Shown here piece by piece: positions 56,165 through 64,000 of a DNA stretch of 64,000 nt. Every line of letters begins with the position of its first letter. The stretch's first letter is position 1. The DNA comes from Morinoia aosen (Eukaryota > Arthropoda > Malacostraca > Amphipoda > Talitridae), in assembly GCA_030386875.1 (NCBI GenBank), contig CM059579.1, positions 19,626,484 through 19,690,483 on the forward strand. The letters are read 5' to 3'. The translations under genes were made by a program, and so were the position numbers. The notes beneath the pieces were generated by a model. The model was given only the letters and a program-made list of their open reading frames with translations, had not been told where the DNA came from and made no database searches.

Positions 56165-56520
56165 CTCCTCAGGGGGATATAAATATTGTATCTATGGGAA
56201 TTAGCGCTCCCAGGGGAACTATGTGAGGGCCTGAGCTAAAGGTTAGGTAGGCTTTCTTTTTGGTGAAATGGAATAGGTTTTTGTTTTGTTATGGACCATC
56301 TTTTTTTGGTACACTGCTGTCCTGTTTTTCAGCACCTACAACTTTCTTTTTCAACGTTTTCTTGTTTCATGAACTTCTTTCTTGGCTTCCTGATTCTGTA
56401 CACCATCTGCATAGATTCCGCATTCTCTCAAATCCATACTTAATGGTTCTTTCCTCTCTTAGAACATCTTTGTCGTGGTTAAGGGAGGCTAAAACTTTCT
56501 TATATAATAATAATATAATA
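56165..56520 (+). mobile_element. Rep360 retroelement, complete inserted copy
   Basis: 356 bp flanked by a perfect 11-bp target-site duplication, TATCTGTGGGA (56154-56164 and 56521-56531). It starts CTCCTCAGGGGGATATAAAT and ends GGCTAAAACTTTCTTATATA plus a TAA-rich tail, as in the 46779 copy. Open frames over it (about 100 codons on plus, 92 on minus) arise from the repeat and are not genes. Confidence 0.85.
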
Positions 56521-56785
56521 TATCTGTGGGAATTAATTAATGCTCCTAGAGGGGATATGTGAAGTCCTGAACTAAAGGTTAGGTGGCCTTCGTTTTGTTG
56601 AAATAGAATAGGTTTTTCTTTTGTGACAGACCATCTTTTTTTCAATTTACTGCTGTCCTGTTTGTCAGTTGTCTACTTTCTGCTTCATCTTCACCTTGTG
56701 CATAGATTCTCGTTCTATTAATCAACTTCATACTAAAAAGTGTCTTCCTCTTTTTTTGACATACCTTTGTTGAAGTTAGTTTTTG
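56521..56785 (+). mobile_element. Rep360, remainder of the split host copy
   Basis: Runs from TATCTGTGGGAATTAATTAA through AAAGGTTAGGTGGCCTTCG, TACTGCTGTCCTGTTTGTCA and CTTGTGCATAGATTCTCGTT to CCTTTGTTGAAGTTAG. It has an internal deletion relative to the reference and no clear tail. Confidence 0.75.
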
Positions 56786-56789
56786 AATA

Positions 56790-58230
56790 GGACCTTGCTT
56801 TTGTAGGATTGTTCATGTATTCTTTTATGGGCAAATTCATTATGTGGAATTGAATTCCACTGTGCTACATGGCAAGCTTACATGTTTCATTTATAGCATT
56901 CTGTTCTTATATTAGCTAATGTACTGGGAGTTTTCGTGTTTCAGTAGGTATATAGCTTTAAAGATATTCTTAATGCAGCTTGTTCTTTGCTATTTTTATT
57001 TGTGTTGCAAGAAATCAATTGCATAATTAGACAAATCTAATGTATGGGAATAGTAGTTCTTCAAAGAGAAGATGGAGTAGGCATCTTTTGTTTGTTGTAA
57101 TGCGCATGAATTTATTGATATTTTGATTTTCATTTGGATAAAGGTTAATGCTGGTGTAGTGCACCTGTTTGCTTATAGATGTTATAGTAATTTAGAAAAA
57201 CTGTTCAGTAGTTGTTGTATTGGTCTTTGAAGTCATTGAGAATTATTGTTCTGTATTACTGAGTTAATGTACTTGTGAAAGTTAGTTTATTATCACAGCA
57301 ATCGGGGAATTTATCGGTGTTGAGAAAATTGTGACGTCACTGCATAACTGGATGTTGACCTCCATGTCTTGAATTAATACTAATCTCCACTTCTTTTTTT
57401 CTTGAAGAACTGATTTCCGACTTGAGTCTTAGACAACTTGCTTCTATAAACCTCTTTCCTCTACTACAACTACTCTGTTTTGATATTTTTGTTAAAAAAT
57501 TCTGCTTGTGGTGTACTGTGGGAGCTTTTATCATTGGAAGTACTTGTGTTGAATTTAAAAGCTTTGTCTTGCTTCCTAGTCGAGTGACGGCCAGTCATTG
57601 CAACAGAAGCGCAGCAACAACGGTAGCTCGTTCGTTGCTCAATGTTCTGAGGTGTGCGGCTCATTGGAACAGCTCTTCTCAGCTGCTGATAGGAGGGGAT
57701 GATCTCCGTGCTGGTTTCTGATAACCGTTAAATCAATAGTTGCGCAAATGACACCATTCATGGAGTAGAGTTTTCGGGTCGTTGCTTATTGTGTTGTCTG
57801 CGTCAAGCAGTAGACTAGAAGTTAAGAAAAGTAGAGCGTTTTTCTACGCAATTTCAGAATTTTTTCAACCTATTTACGTTTCACGTTTGAGATGTGCTAT
57901 GGATGTACGTATGTACATATAATGAAATGCGCATTTTCGTTTCATCAATAAGCGGTTACACTTAGGCGTTCATGTACCAATAATGGGACGCGTTTAAAGT
58001 TTCGCAAAATTGGTTTAAATTTTATTTTCATGAAATGCTGCTCCGTGTTAGAGGGAGACAGTTTACATCAGTGAAGGCATGTAACACTTCATATTTAGAT
58101 GTATATACTCGTATAGTGCGATTGTCATTATGAAAGTACAAACGCTTCAATTGCAAAGATGGTCCTTCTGATCATGTTGTTTATACCAAACACTTAGATT
58201 TATCTCTTTTGAGATGTATAACAATCTCAG
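56790..58230. other. Non-coding stretch, no gene recognised
   Basis: A 99-codon ORF (57422-57721) and its antisense overlaps show no motif. No repeat or RNA gene was recognised between the two Rep360 loci. Confidence 0.45.
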
Positions 58231-58239
58231 CTACGAAAT

Positions 58240-58615
58240 CCCCTCAGGGAGATACAACTTAAATTCGTGGGAATTAGCAATCCCAGGAGGAAGATGTGAG
58301 GTCCTGTGCCTCGAGTTCGGTAGGTCTTCTTTTTGTTGAAATAAATTTTGTTTGTTTTGCTAAGGACGATCTTTTTTCGGTTCACTGCTGTCCTGTTTTT
58401 CGGCACCTCTAACTTTCTTCAACTTTTATCTTGTTTCATGAAAGTTCCTTCTTATCTTGCTGTTTCTATGCGCACGGGATTCTTTGCGAGAGCACCCTTT
58501 GTGCATGGATTCCACGTTCCTTTAACTCCATACTAAGTGGTGCCTGCATACTTCTTTTCTTTTAACATCTTTATTGTGGTGAAGGGAGGCTAAAATTAAT
58601 TTATAATCAATCATA
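58240..58615 (+). mobile_element. Rep360 retroelement, complete copy with 8-bp target duplication
   Basis: Starts CCCCTCAGGGAGATACAACT and ends AAAATTAATTTATAATCAAT plus a few bases. It is flanked by TACGAAAT at 58232-58239 and 58616-58623. It includes an extra GCACGGGATTCTTTGCGAGA segment before the GTGCATGGATTCCACG block, so it is slightly longer than the reference. The tail is AT-rich but not a clean TAA repeat. Confidence 0.8.
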
Positions 58616-58629
58616 TACGAAATAGTAAG

Positions 58630-59235
58630 CTTAACCTATAACACATTTTGTGAATTTTGCTTTATGAAATAACTTCAAGCGAATGGAATTTTGAAATGAC
58701 GTTCTAGGCGCCCGGGATTAAAGCGTCTATCAAATTCACTCGGCTGTTCTATCCCAGGTGTAAACGTCAGGAAATACCAATAACAGCTGTCAGTGTAGAA
58801 TTGGAATGGTACTTGCAGTGATATCATTCAGATGTCGATGACCTTCAAATTGAATTTCGTTTGGTCCAGTGAATTCAGAACAGTGGCCGGGGGCCTAAGA
58901 CAGGAGGTATTATGGCGGCTTGCACGCTTCAACTCGCCTGAGAGAGCATGATAACACATTGCTATTATTGCTCCTAACTGCCCATTCCGCTCCGTTTTCG
59001 CTGTTTTTAATTCCGTTTCAGCCGCTATCAATTGGAGTTTTGCTAAATGCGTAGTGTAAAAGATTGTTCGAGTCCTCACGCGATTCTAGACGATGTGTGA
59101 TTACGGAACGCGTAATTCTACAGATAATGGTTTCGTTTTCCCGCTGCTCGACGTGCGAACTTTTCGTGTGTATTGATCGACTGCATTTGACTTGAAGTAT
59201 TTTTTCTTCTTAGCGGTAATTCTTTCGTGAAGAGA
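58630..59235. other. Non-coding stretch between Rep360 copies
   Basis: No ORF with recognisable features. An 83-codon minus-strand frame (58828-59079) shows no motif. Confidence 0.45.
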
Positions 59236-59236
59236 T

Positions 59237-59618
59237 CCCCCCCAGGACTCCAGGAGGATACAACTATTGTATCTATGGGAATTAGCGCTCCCAGGGGGAC
59301 AATGTGAAGGCCCGAGCTAAAGGTTAGGTAGGCTTTCTTTTTGTTACAATAATATTGGTTTTTATTTTGTTACGGATCATCTTTTTTCGGTTCCCTGCTG
59401 TCCTGTTTTTTAGCACCTACTACTTCCTTCTTCAACTTTGATCTTGTTTCATGAACTTCTTTCCTAGCTTACTGTTTCTGTGCACCTCGTGCATAGATTC
59501 CGCGTTCCCTCAACTCCATACTAAATGGTGCCTTCCTCTTTCCTCTCTTGGAACATCTTTGTCGTGGTTAAGGGAGGCTAAAACTTTCTTATATAATAAT
59601 AATAATAATAATAATAAT
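59237..59618 (+). mobile_element. Rep360 retroelement with an expanded (TAA)n tail
   Basis: The head CCAGGAGGATACAACTATTG and the AATTAGCGCTCCCAGGGGGA block are well preserved. The body is almost the same as the 46779 copy through GGTGCCTTCCTCTTTCCTCT. The tail at about 59589-59618 is a long, nearly pure ATA/TAA repeat. High similarity to the 46779 copy indicates a young insertion. Confidence 0.85.
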
Positions 59619-59769
59619 GTTTCATGAACTTCTTTCTCATCTTGCTGTTTCTATGCCCTTTCTGCATAGACTCCGCGTTCCCTTAACTCCATACTAAATG
59701 GTGCCTTCCTCTCTTAGGATCACATTTGTTGCTGGGTAGGGAGCTAAAACTAACGTCTAATCTAATCTT
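59619..59769 (+). mobile_element. Rep360, 5'-truncated copy joined to the tail of the previous one
   Basis: Begins at GTTTCATGAACTTCTTTCTC directly after the TAA tail and continues through TACTAAATGGTGCCTTCC to AGCTAAAACTAACGTCTAAT and CTAATC. It carries the TCTAA-type tail, the same variant as the host copy ending at 47272. Confidence 0.8.
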
Positions 59770-59914
59770 TTACTGTTGAAGAACTGAATGCCTATGTTTG
59801 ACTTTTTTGTTCTTACAAAGTTCTGGTGTCATGAAAACCAATTGCTTAAAGAAAAATATCCAAGCTGTTCCTCACAAAATTTAACGAAAGAGAAATCAGA
59901 AATAAAGAATTTTT

Positions 59915-60095
59915 TACTCTGTGCTGTTTTTTTATCAGCTCTTGTTACTTTCGAAGCTTTTATCCTGTATCATGAAGTTATTTATCTTGACCTTACCTTG
60001 TGCGTCAATTTCCCGTTCCCTCAACTCTAAACTAAGTGGTGCCTTCTATCTTATTGAAACGCCTTTGTTGTGGTTTGAGGGAGGTTTATCAAGTA
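59915..60095 (+). mobile_element. Rep360, old 3' fragment
   Basis: Diverged blocks include CTTTTATCCTGTATCATGAA, TTGTGCGTCAATTTCCCGTT, AACTAAGTGGTGCCTTCT and TTGTGGTTTGAGGGAGG, in the order of the reference copy. The head is absent. Confidence 0.6.
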
Positions 60096-60099
60096 CATT

Positions 60100-60990
60100 G
60101 ACATAGAGCGTAAGAAATATTCTTTCTGTGGAACGAAATGGCACCTCGAGTGTGTCTTGAGACTTCGTTGCTCTACGGGGATATGCAGAGCTCCAAAGCG
60201 TCCCGTAATATGTTTTTCTGGTAGTCCTCGCCTGCTTATCTAGAGGAGAGGAAGTGCGTTCAGGCCAGTGAAATTTCAGCCCGGTAATGCGGTAATGGGA
60301 TTTCATAAATTCGTATGGCAGGAGTCTATAGTGGGTTTATTCATCGCGTTCTGTTTATCGTTTGCAATTACATATGAAAGTGACCGGCGCTTCTTTCTTG
60401 AAATTAGCCTCTAAGTTGGGTCGCCGTAACTATTTCTTAGTCCTCAGATTTCGCCTTTCGTTCTCTTGAAAGTGCCTACGCTTGGTCAATTGTTTCAAGT
60501 TGCTAGCGATTGAAATTTTTGCTCCTTCGTGTCTCTGGTGACCCTGGAATAAAATCTTCACAGAGTTTCACTACGCTAATCCCATTAACTGTGAGCAAAC
60601 TGTTCATTGTTAGAACAGTATTTTCAAAAATTGATTTGGAAAGCCGGGTTATAAAATATATCATTCAGTGGAGTATGGTATCAACTTCTTAACGATAGGC
60701 ACGAAGAGAGGACTAACTACATACGTTCTATTTGTCTGCACTTGTTAGTGTGAGAAATATTCCAGTTTTAATTCAGGTATAACGCGGAATGAAAAGCTAC
60801 ATAAATTTTGAAATATATTCAAAACCTGTCATTAGAATTCTCCTGGCGTTCGAGCGTCATTGTTGACTGTTGTACAAGTCTGAGAGCTGCGCGATGCCAG
60901 CCGCGTTGTGTGCCTGCACTGAAAGAAATAATGGCCCTATTTTGAAGCACCCAGGTGCCTCTGACGTCTTGTCCCAAAACCGAGTCACGA
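60100..60990. other. Non-coding stretch, no gene recognised
   Basis: Short unconvincing ORFs only (86 codons at 60046-60306, minus; 84 codons at 60819-61073, minus). No structured feature was seen before the repeat cluster that starts near 60995. Confidence 0.45.
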
Positions 60991-60994
60991 AGGT

Positions 60995-61150
60995 GCTTCA
61001 TTAATGAGACACTTGAGATTTGGAGGCATGCCAGTGTCTCCAGACCCGATTCAGAGACGTTCCAGTGTCTCATTAAAGACGCTCCAGTGTCTCATCGATG
61101 AGACGCTAAGGCATCAGTTTGAGGCACTTTTAACTGGTGTCTCATTTAGA
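60995..61150. repeat. Dispersed AGTGTCTC direct and inverted motif cluster
   Basis: The motif occurs as TTAATGAGACACTTGAG, GCCAGTGTCTCCAG, TTCCAGTGTCTCATTAA, CTCCAGTGTCTCATCGATGA and ACTGGTGTCTCATTT, so five direct or inverted copies lie in about 155 bp. Some are self-complementary (TCTCATCGATGAGA). A small perfect stem, CTACGGT/ACCGTAG (61154-61172), follows. It looks like a local array decayed from tandem units of about 30 bp. Confidence 0.75.
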
Positions 61151-61180
61151 ACTCTACGGTTATTGACCGTAGCATTTCAC

Positions 61181-61221
61181 TACTAGTAGTAGTAGTAGTC
61201 ATACTAGTAGTAGTAGTAGTA

Positions 61222-61261
<40 letters not shown>

Positions 61262-61293
61262 AGGGCTTGCTGCTGACGCTACTACTATTACTA

Positions 61294-61326
<33 letters not shown>

Positions 61327-61353
61327 TCTACTACTACTACTCTACTACTACTA
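61181..61353. repeat. Inverted (TAG)n / (TAC)n microsatellite pair
   Basis: A TAG repeat covers about 61181-61262 and its complement, a TAC/CTA repeat, covers about 61280-61353, separated by 17 nt (GGGCTTGCTGCTGACGC). The arms can fold into a hairpin of about 75 bp. Interruptions (CAT, AAG, TATTAC) lie at different places in each arm. Confidence 0.92.
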
Positions 61354-61698
61354 ATGCAACGCATTACATTACCTTGCATGGTTGACGCTCGTATAGCCTG
61401 CAGTTTCACCGTCAATTAGAAACGCTCTCGAAGTTAGGAAGGAATGAAAAGCTGTTACACAAGAACATCTATGAATACATTTTTTAAAAATAATAAACTG
61501 AGAATGGCTCTCAGTCCCCCCATAGCTTATTTGTTTTATTCTAATAAATTTAAAGTAAGTTTTAAATGAGGATAGGAAACGTAATGCCTTATAAAATAGG
61601 CAAGAATTGATTAAATCACAAATAAGCAATGGTATTACTAACTTAACTCATGTTATAAAAATGAGTTAAGCAGAGGGTATCATCCCGACCAAGGGACT

Positions 61699-62205
61699 CA
61701 TTGTTGCTGAGTTGAGAAAGGTGAATGAGAAAAATAAATCCAAGCACAAAATATAATAAAAACCTCCATTAAAAATCAAATGAACCAGTGCAAAAAACAA
61801 GTTAACTTTTGAAAATATAATAAATCATTGTTGCTGAGTTGAGAAGGGTGAATGAGAAAAATAAATCCAAGCACAAAATATAATACAAACCTCCATTAAA
61901 AATCAAATGAAACTGCAAAAAAACAAGTTAACTATTGAAAAAATAACAAATCATTGTTGCTGAGTTGAGAAGGGTGAATGAGAAAAATAAATCCAAGCAC
62001 AAAATATAATAAAAACCTCCATTAAAAATCAAATGAAACAGTGCAAAAAACAAGTTAACTTTTGAAAATATAATAAATCATTGTTGCTGAGTTGAGAAAG
62101 GTGAATGAGAAAAATAAATCCAAGCACAAAATATAATAAAAACCTCCATTAAAAATCAAATGAAACAGTGCGAAAAACAAGTTAACTATTGAAAATATAA
62201 TAAAA
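61699..62205. repeat. ~127-bp tandem repeat, four copies
   Basis: Units start CATTGTTGCTGAGTTGAGAA at 61699, 61826, 61952 and 62079 (periods 127, 126, 127). They are highly similar, differing by a few substitutions and one-base indels. Each contains AATAAATCCAAGCACAAAAT and ACCTCCATTAAAAATCAAAT. The fourth unit ends in a decayed copy near 62205. This is satellite-like and recent, with no coding content. Confidence 0.93.
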
Positions 62206-62236
62206 ATTTATATCCATAATAGATTCCCTGTATATT

Positions 62237-62330
62237 CCTTTCTTCATTCTACCTTTTCGTTTTTTTGCTGTATAGCCTACACGGGAACCCACACTCTGCA
62301 GGGATACCAAAAAGGTAGAATAAAGAAAGG
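62237..62330. repeat. Long near-perfect inverted repeat, 21-bp arms
   Basis: CCTTTCTTCATTCTACCTTT (62237 onward) pairs with AAAGGTAGAATAAAGAAAGG (ending 62330) with a single mismatch across a loop of about 50 nt. It lies exactly between the 127-bp array and the 3' end of the reversed Rep360 copy. It may be a target-site product or part of a separate small element. Confidence 0.8.
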
Positions 62331-62681
62331 ATTAGATTAGATTCTGTTACTTTAACAATATCTAACCGCTAAAGGAAACGTTTCGAAGAGAGGAAGGTCC
62401 CCTTCAATACGGAGATAATGGAACGAAATGTATGCAGAAGGGGCATACAAGCAATAAGTTGAGAAAGAAGTCCATGAAGTGTGATAAAAGTTAAAGAAGA
62501 AAGTAGTAGGTGATGAAAAACAGCACAGCAGTGAAGCGGAAAAAAAGTGTTCCTTGACACAAAAAAAATGTATTTCAACAAAAAGAAGGCCTACCTATTC
62601 AATTCTCAGCTCGGGCCTCACACATTTTCCCCTGTGAGTGCAAATTCTAATGGATACAATATTTTTACCCCCCTGAGGGGA
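62331..62681 (-). mobile_element. Rep360 retroelement, reverse-orientation copy
   Basis: On the minus strand it reads CCCCTCAGGGGGGTAAAAAT at the head, then AGCTGAGAATTGAATAGGTA, TTTCACTGCTGTGCTGTTTT, CTTATTGCTTGTATGCCCCT and GAATCTAATCTAAT at the tail. It is the only copy in this orientation. A possible short target duplication based on TAGAATAAA is ambiguous because the flanks are low complexity. Confidence 0.75.
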
Positions 62682-62859
62682 AAGAGGAAAGGATAGAATA
62701 AAAAAGATCAAGACAGCGGGAGGAACTGAAAAAAGAGTAGCAATGAATCGAAAAGAAAATTTTCCCTCGCCTAAAAATAAACTTCTTCCATTGAAACGAA
62801 GGCTGACCCAACCATAACTTGATTTACGTCAAAATAGGGTTCAAACTGAATACCTGAAC

Positions 62860-63144
62860 TTAGTTTGCATTTTTCAGCATTTTTAAGTTCTGGACAGTGT
62901 CGAGGACGATTAGAGGAGCCTTGCACTTGTCCTTCAACCCAATAAGTCCTCTTTGTATGAAAAGCAACGTTTTTTTACATGATTTGGGGTAGCTCAATAT
63001 ATAGTAACACGCTAGCCACACAGTAACACCTTGCAATAAACCCTTCACGCGGCATACCTCAACACCTTCAGAAAGAAGTATACCCTCTGCATCAGGGTCG
63101 GCAGGGTCGCTGAAGTAAAGCATAGGAGCAGGTCCAGTCTTTTC
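62860..63144 (-). CDS. Probable last coding exon of an unidentified minus-strand gene
   Basis: An acceptor (TTATTTCCAG) on the minus strand opens at 63144 into a frame that runs 94 codons to a TAA at 62862-62860. It reads EKTGPAPMLYFSDPADPDAE, then a Leu/Val-rich region (GLLQGVTVWLACYYILSYPK), FIQRGLIGLKDK and VLDTVQNLKML. The pattern of an internal tyrosine-rich helix followed by YPK and F-Q resembles an uncharacterised C-terminal region found in many animal proteins, some SAMD3-like and transposon-associated. That resemblance is from memory and uncertain. Upstream exons should lie beyond 63145 or outside the window. A retained pseudogene fragment is also possible. Confidence 0.45.
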   Translation of the reverse strand, partial: EKTGPAPMLYFSDPADPDAEGILLSEGVEVCRVKGLLQGVTVWLACYYILSYPKSCKKTLLFIQRGLIGLKDKCKAPLIVLDTVQNLKMLKNAN

Positions 63145-63149
63145 CTGGA

Positions 63150-64000
63150 AATAACGAATATCGTAAGAACACGTTCATAAAAACGATCAAGAGCCAAACC
63201 AAGCTAACAAAATGAATACCTTAAGACCAAAGAAATCTATGTCACGTGTTAAATATATTGTGCAATTTACTCCACTAATTCCTTAGTGTTCGGTGCTTGG
63301 TGTAATCCGGGACTAGGTTCCTGAATTAATCATCAAAAAATGCCGAAAATGTATCAACATGCGTTTGAGGAAAACGTACAAACGAGTACACAATTTTAGC
63401 CTTCTAACAAGCACATGTCTTGCCCAACAACTTGAATTAGAATGTACATAACAAATAGAAGTCATAGGATGTCTGAGTTTGCGGTATCATGGGTACCAAA
63501 TTCCTCAGTGTAACATTGAAAGATGGCCTTTACATGCATTGATATGTTTGACATTTTCTCAGGATAGTTTCGGTAAGGACAGGATTGGTTAGGTTTGCAT
63601 AGGTTAGGTAATATTGACAGAATTTTTTCACGGGTCCACCGATGACATAGTCGGTGGAATTTCCACGGGTTCTGCTACTACCTAACAATACCCTTGGTTT
63701 ATTTGTTTGGAGCCCGCTTCTTCCCTTTCTCTGTCACGCTCATAAGGATAGTTATAATGACCGTATCTGTGACACGAGTTTCACCAGTGCACAAGGACAA
63801 CAATATTTTTATCACGGGTACTGTTAGGATGGATATAGTTGTTTGTCATCCATTTCTAGAAAAAAATTCAAGAAAGATATTGAATCCCGTTATTTTTGAC
63901 TGGCCATGCACACTAGTTAATTTACATATTTTTCAAGAGCCAAGAATTGAGTCATAGCAAGCCGAGCAAAGATGACCACTGGGTTAGTGGAACGTATTTG
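63150..64000. other. Unassigned sequence at the right edge
   Basis: If the 62860-63144 exon is real, this is probably its upstream intron. An 87-codon plus-strand ORF (63694-63957) shows no motif. A short GGTTAGGTTTGCATAGGTTA run occurs at about 63587-63610. No further exon could be placed with confidence. Confidence 0.4.

Noticed and set aside
59060-59075. GTTCGAGTCCTC considered as a tRNA B box
   Set aside because: No matching A box, acceptor stem or anticodon arm could be placed around it.

Overview
This is an AT-rich, gene-poor stretch of a eukaryotic nuclear genome, almost certainly an insect. The clearest evidence is one complete gene for a Tweedle-family (DUF243) cuticle protein, a family described mainly from insects. 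The gene has a TATA box, an initiator-like start site, a short first exon, a 1.33 kb intron and a poly(A) signal. Canonical introns and several classes of eukaryotic transposon agree with this. I cannot determine the order or species from sequence alone.

Layout: 1-5.4 kb is non-coding DNA with a 50-bp tandem duplication at the left edge, a three-copy ~60-bp repeat and a 220-bp piggyBac-like MITE. 5.4-8.8 kb holds the Tweedle gene on the minus strand, with a probable second 220-bp MITE in its intron. 8.8-38.6 kb is mostly unannotatable intergenic or intronic DNA. It contains a 589-bp mariner-like relic with DUF4817-type transposase fragments, an 824-bp piggyBac-like element flanked by TTAA, a few GC-rich patches and one long but unrecognised ORF. 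38.6-62.7 kb is dominated by about ten copies of one unnamed ~360-bp non-autonomous retroelement, called here Rep360. Two copies are inserted inside other copies with perfect 13-bp and 11-bp target-site duplications, which fixes the ends of the element. A long-TIR foldback element and a third 220-bp MITE have also jumped into Rep360 copies. 61.0-62.3 kb is a cluster of simple, inverted and tandem repeats. At 62.86-63.14 kb there is a probable last coding exon of an unidentified minus-strand gene.

There is no operon-like organisation and no evident multi-gene pathway. The main biological content is one structural cuticle gene and a layered record of transposition. Possible isolated exons or recursive splice sites (49.4 kb, 50.35 kb) hint that part of the right half may be intron of a large gene, but this is inference. 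I found no convincing tRNA, rRNA, CRISPR array or viral gene.
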